A stretch of 15,428 bases of DNA, taken from the NCBI GenBank assembly GCA_002454845.1, contig DKJQ01000070.1:1-15428 (forward strand), written 5' to 3'. Positions 14,618 through 15,428 of this stretch are shown here, in pieces. The notes under the pieces were generated by a model, which was not told the origin of the DNA, searched no databases, and worked only from the letters and a program-made list of their open reading frames with translations. Within the stretch, counting starts at the first letter, position 1. Each line of letters starts with the position of its first letter. Position numbers and translations under genes: made by a program. The stretch comes from Ignavibacteria bacterium UBA6688. Lineage in GTDB: Bacteria > Bacteroidota > Ignavibacteria > UBA10030.

Positions 14618-15260
14618 ACTGCCCCCTCAGCCATGAGCTGAACTCCGGTACGCTGTGGAAGAGGAAGTCCGTGTGCATTTCCTTCACGAGCTTTTCCGTA
14701 AAGGAATCCCAGAGAACGGCGGCGATTCTCACCCCCGCCCCATGAGCCGCCTTGACGTCCGCCACAGAGTCACCGACCATGACGACTTCCTCCGGTTTCA
14801 ATTGAAAATGGGCCAGGATTTTCCCGATGCCTTCCGGGGAGGGTTTGTGTTCGGCCACATCGTTCCCGGTGACAATAAAATCGAAGTATGACTGCAATCC
14901 GAATTCCTCAAGGGTGATCGCCGTTGTGTGCTTCCCCTTCCCCGTGAAGAGCGCGACGAAGATCCTTCGTTGCTTCAGCAACTCCAACAGCTCCTTGATT
15001 CCGGGGTACACTTGTGCGAGACCATGGTTGCCCCGATAATAATCCAAATAGTCCCTCATCACCATGTCGATCTTTCCCTCTTCGACGATGCGCAGCAGCG
15101 CCCCTTCCTCCGGCGGACCGAACATGGCGGTGATCTCCTGCTCCGAATAGACCCTCCCTGCATACTTTTGACCGATATAATTAAACGAGTCAAAAATGAG
15201 CCGGTTCGTCTGCGTGAGCGTTCCGTCCATGTCGAATATCACACATCGGAGAGCACTCAT
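14610..15260 (-). CDS. HAD-superfamily phosphatase, phosphoglycolate phosphatase-like
   Basis: This 216-residue cytoplasmic hydrolase has all four HAD motifs: nucleophile and acid/base Asp10 and Asp12 in VIFDMDGTLT (motif I), Thr106 in ALFTGKG (motif II), Lys139 in EHKPSPEG (motif III) and GDSVADVKAA (163-172) with the metal-binding aspartates (motif IV). The helical cap between residues 15 and 85 is of the C1 type found in phosphoglycolate phosphatase, beta-phosphoglucomutase and pyrophosphatase PpaX. The substrate cannot be told from sequence. Possibilities are 2-phosphoglycolate, a sugar phosphate or a nucleotide. The ATG at 15260 has no clear Shine-Dalgarno sequence. The 3' end overlaps the GT-C membrane gene by 8 nt, so both are made from one mRNA, and a sugar-phosphate substrate would fit that neighbour. 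Confidence 0.92.
   Translation of the reverse strand: MSALRCVIFDMDGTLTQTNRLIFDSFNYIGQKYAGRVYSEQEITAMFGPPEEGALLRIVEEGKIDMVMRDYLDYYRGNHGLAQVYPGIKELLELLKQRRIFVALFTGKGKHTTAITLEEFGLQSYFDFIVTGNDVAEHKPSPEGIGKILAHFQLKPEEVVMVGDSVADVKAAHGAGVRIAAVLWDSFTEKLVKEMHTDFLFHSVPEFSSWLRGQCD
14622..14628 (-). promoter_or_regulatory. ribosome-binding site supporting a GTG start
   Basis: GAGGGGG on the minus strand lies 4 nt before the GTG at 14617, inside the last codons of the HAD gene. It supports GTG initiation of the membrane protein and re-initiation by ribosomes ending the HAD gene. Confidence 0.6.
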
Positions 15261-15409
15261 GGTCGTTCAGGCCGCGGTACGAAGCGACCTCCCTTTGGTC
15301 GATACATGAACAAGGTATTCATCAAATTTTCGTAACTGCTCAATGTATTTTTCCCATGAAACACACCAACGACACGAAAAGAATAAGAAGTCATCTCAAA
15401 AATTCCCAT
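15257..15409 (-). CDS. possible 50-codon ORF overlapping the HAD start
   Basis: An ATG at 15409 opens a 50-codon frame (MGIFEMTSYSFRVVGVFHGK...) that ends PKGGRFVPRPERP and stops with a 4-nt ATGA overlap on the HAD start, a layout common in co-translated genes. GGGA lies 7 nt upstream. I recognise no family, and the region is more A+T-rich than its neighbours. A competing reading one frame over (15267-15395, no start codon) gives SWEKYIEQLRKFDEYL..., which looks like a helical C-terminus and stops 6 nt before the HAD ATG. The stretch could therefore be the frame-broken tail of another gene. Only one reading, or neither, can be right. Confidence 0.25.
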   Translation of the reverse strand: MGIFEMTSYSFRVVGVFHGKNTLSSYENLMNTLFMYRPKGGRFVPRPERP

Positions 15410-15428
15410 GTGTCATTCCCGCGGATCT

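Noticed and set aside
15411..15428. Edge of a REP-like intergenic repeat (CATTCCCGCG)
   Set aside because: The motif resembles the start of common dispersed palindromic repeats, but it is cut by the window end and its second half cannot be seen.

Overview
This window (about 55% G+C, not counted exactly) looks like chromosomal DNA of a Gram-negative bacterium of the Bacteroidota/Ignavibacteria/Chlorobi (FCB) group. The main evidence is a DUF5103 protein (the type IX secretion 'Plug' family, known from Bacteroidota) at 11874-13112. A TolC-type outer-membrane channel confirms an outer membrane. I cannot assign a genus. I see no rRNA, tRNA, CRISPR array, phage gene or insertion sequence.

Layout. 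Two genes read rightward: an unusual 569-residue Rossmann-fold dehydrogenase-like protein (45-1754) and a single-domain response regulator (1811-2188). Everything from 2266 to the right edge reads leftward and meets them head to head at a leftward terminator (2202-2236). In transcription order (right to left) the leftward genes are: a possible 50-codon ORF at the edge, a HAD phosphatase, a GT-C-type membrane glycosyltransferase-like protein, the DUF5103/Plug protein, a Gfo/Idh/MocA oxidoreductase, a CCA-adding/poly(A) polymerase-family enzyme with an HD domain, and then a six-gene export operon. That operon runs TolC-like channel, MacA/HlyD-like adaptor, secreted TPR protein, LolD/MacB-like ATPase and two MacB/FtsX-type permeases.

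How the genes fit together. The operon at 9189-2266 encodes all parts of a MacAB-TolC-style tripartite ABC exporter, but with the ATPase and permease domains on separate polypeptides, two different permeases and a built-in periplasmic TPR protein. Its stop/start junctions are very tight (0 and 2 nt at two of them) and it ends in a good intrinsic terminator. A 21-bp perfect palindrome lies in the 177-nt leader upstream of the TolC gene and may be an operator. The HAD, GT-C and Plug genes overlap end to start and are probably translationally coupled, as are the oxidoreductase and CCA genes.

The least ordinary items are the Plug gene's linkage to a GT-C enzyme, the TPR protein inside the exporter operon, the dehydrogenase-like protein that seems to lack the catalytic tyrosine, and two non-coding tracts with exact 7-bp periodicity (1-28 and 3523-3604). 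The second tract is a large imperfect inverted repeat between the two permease genes. I did not find a clearly new defence or mobile system.
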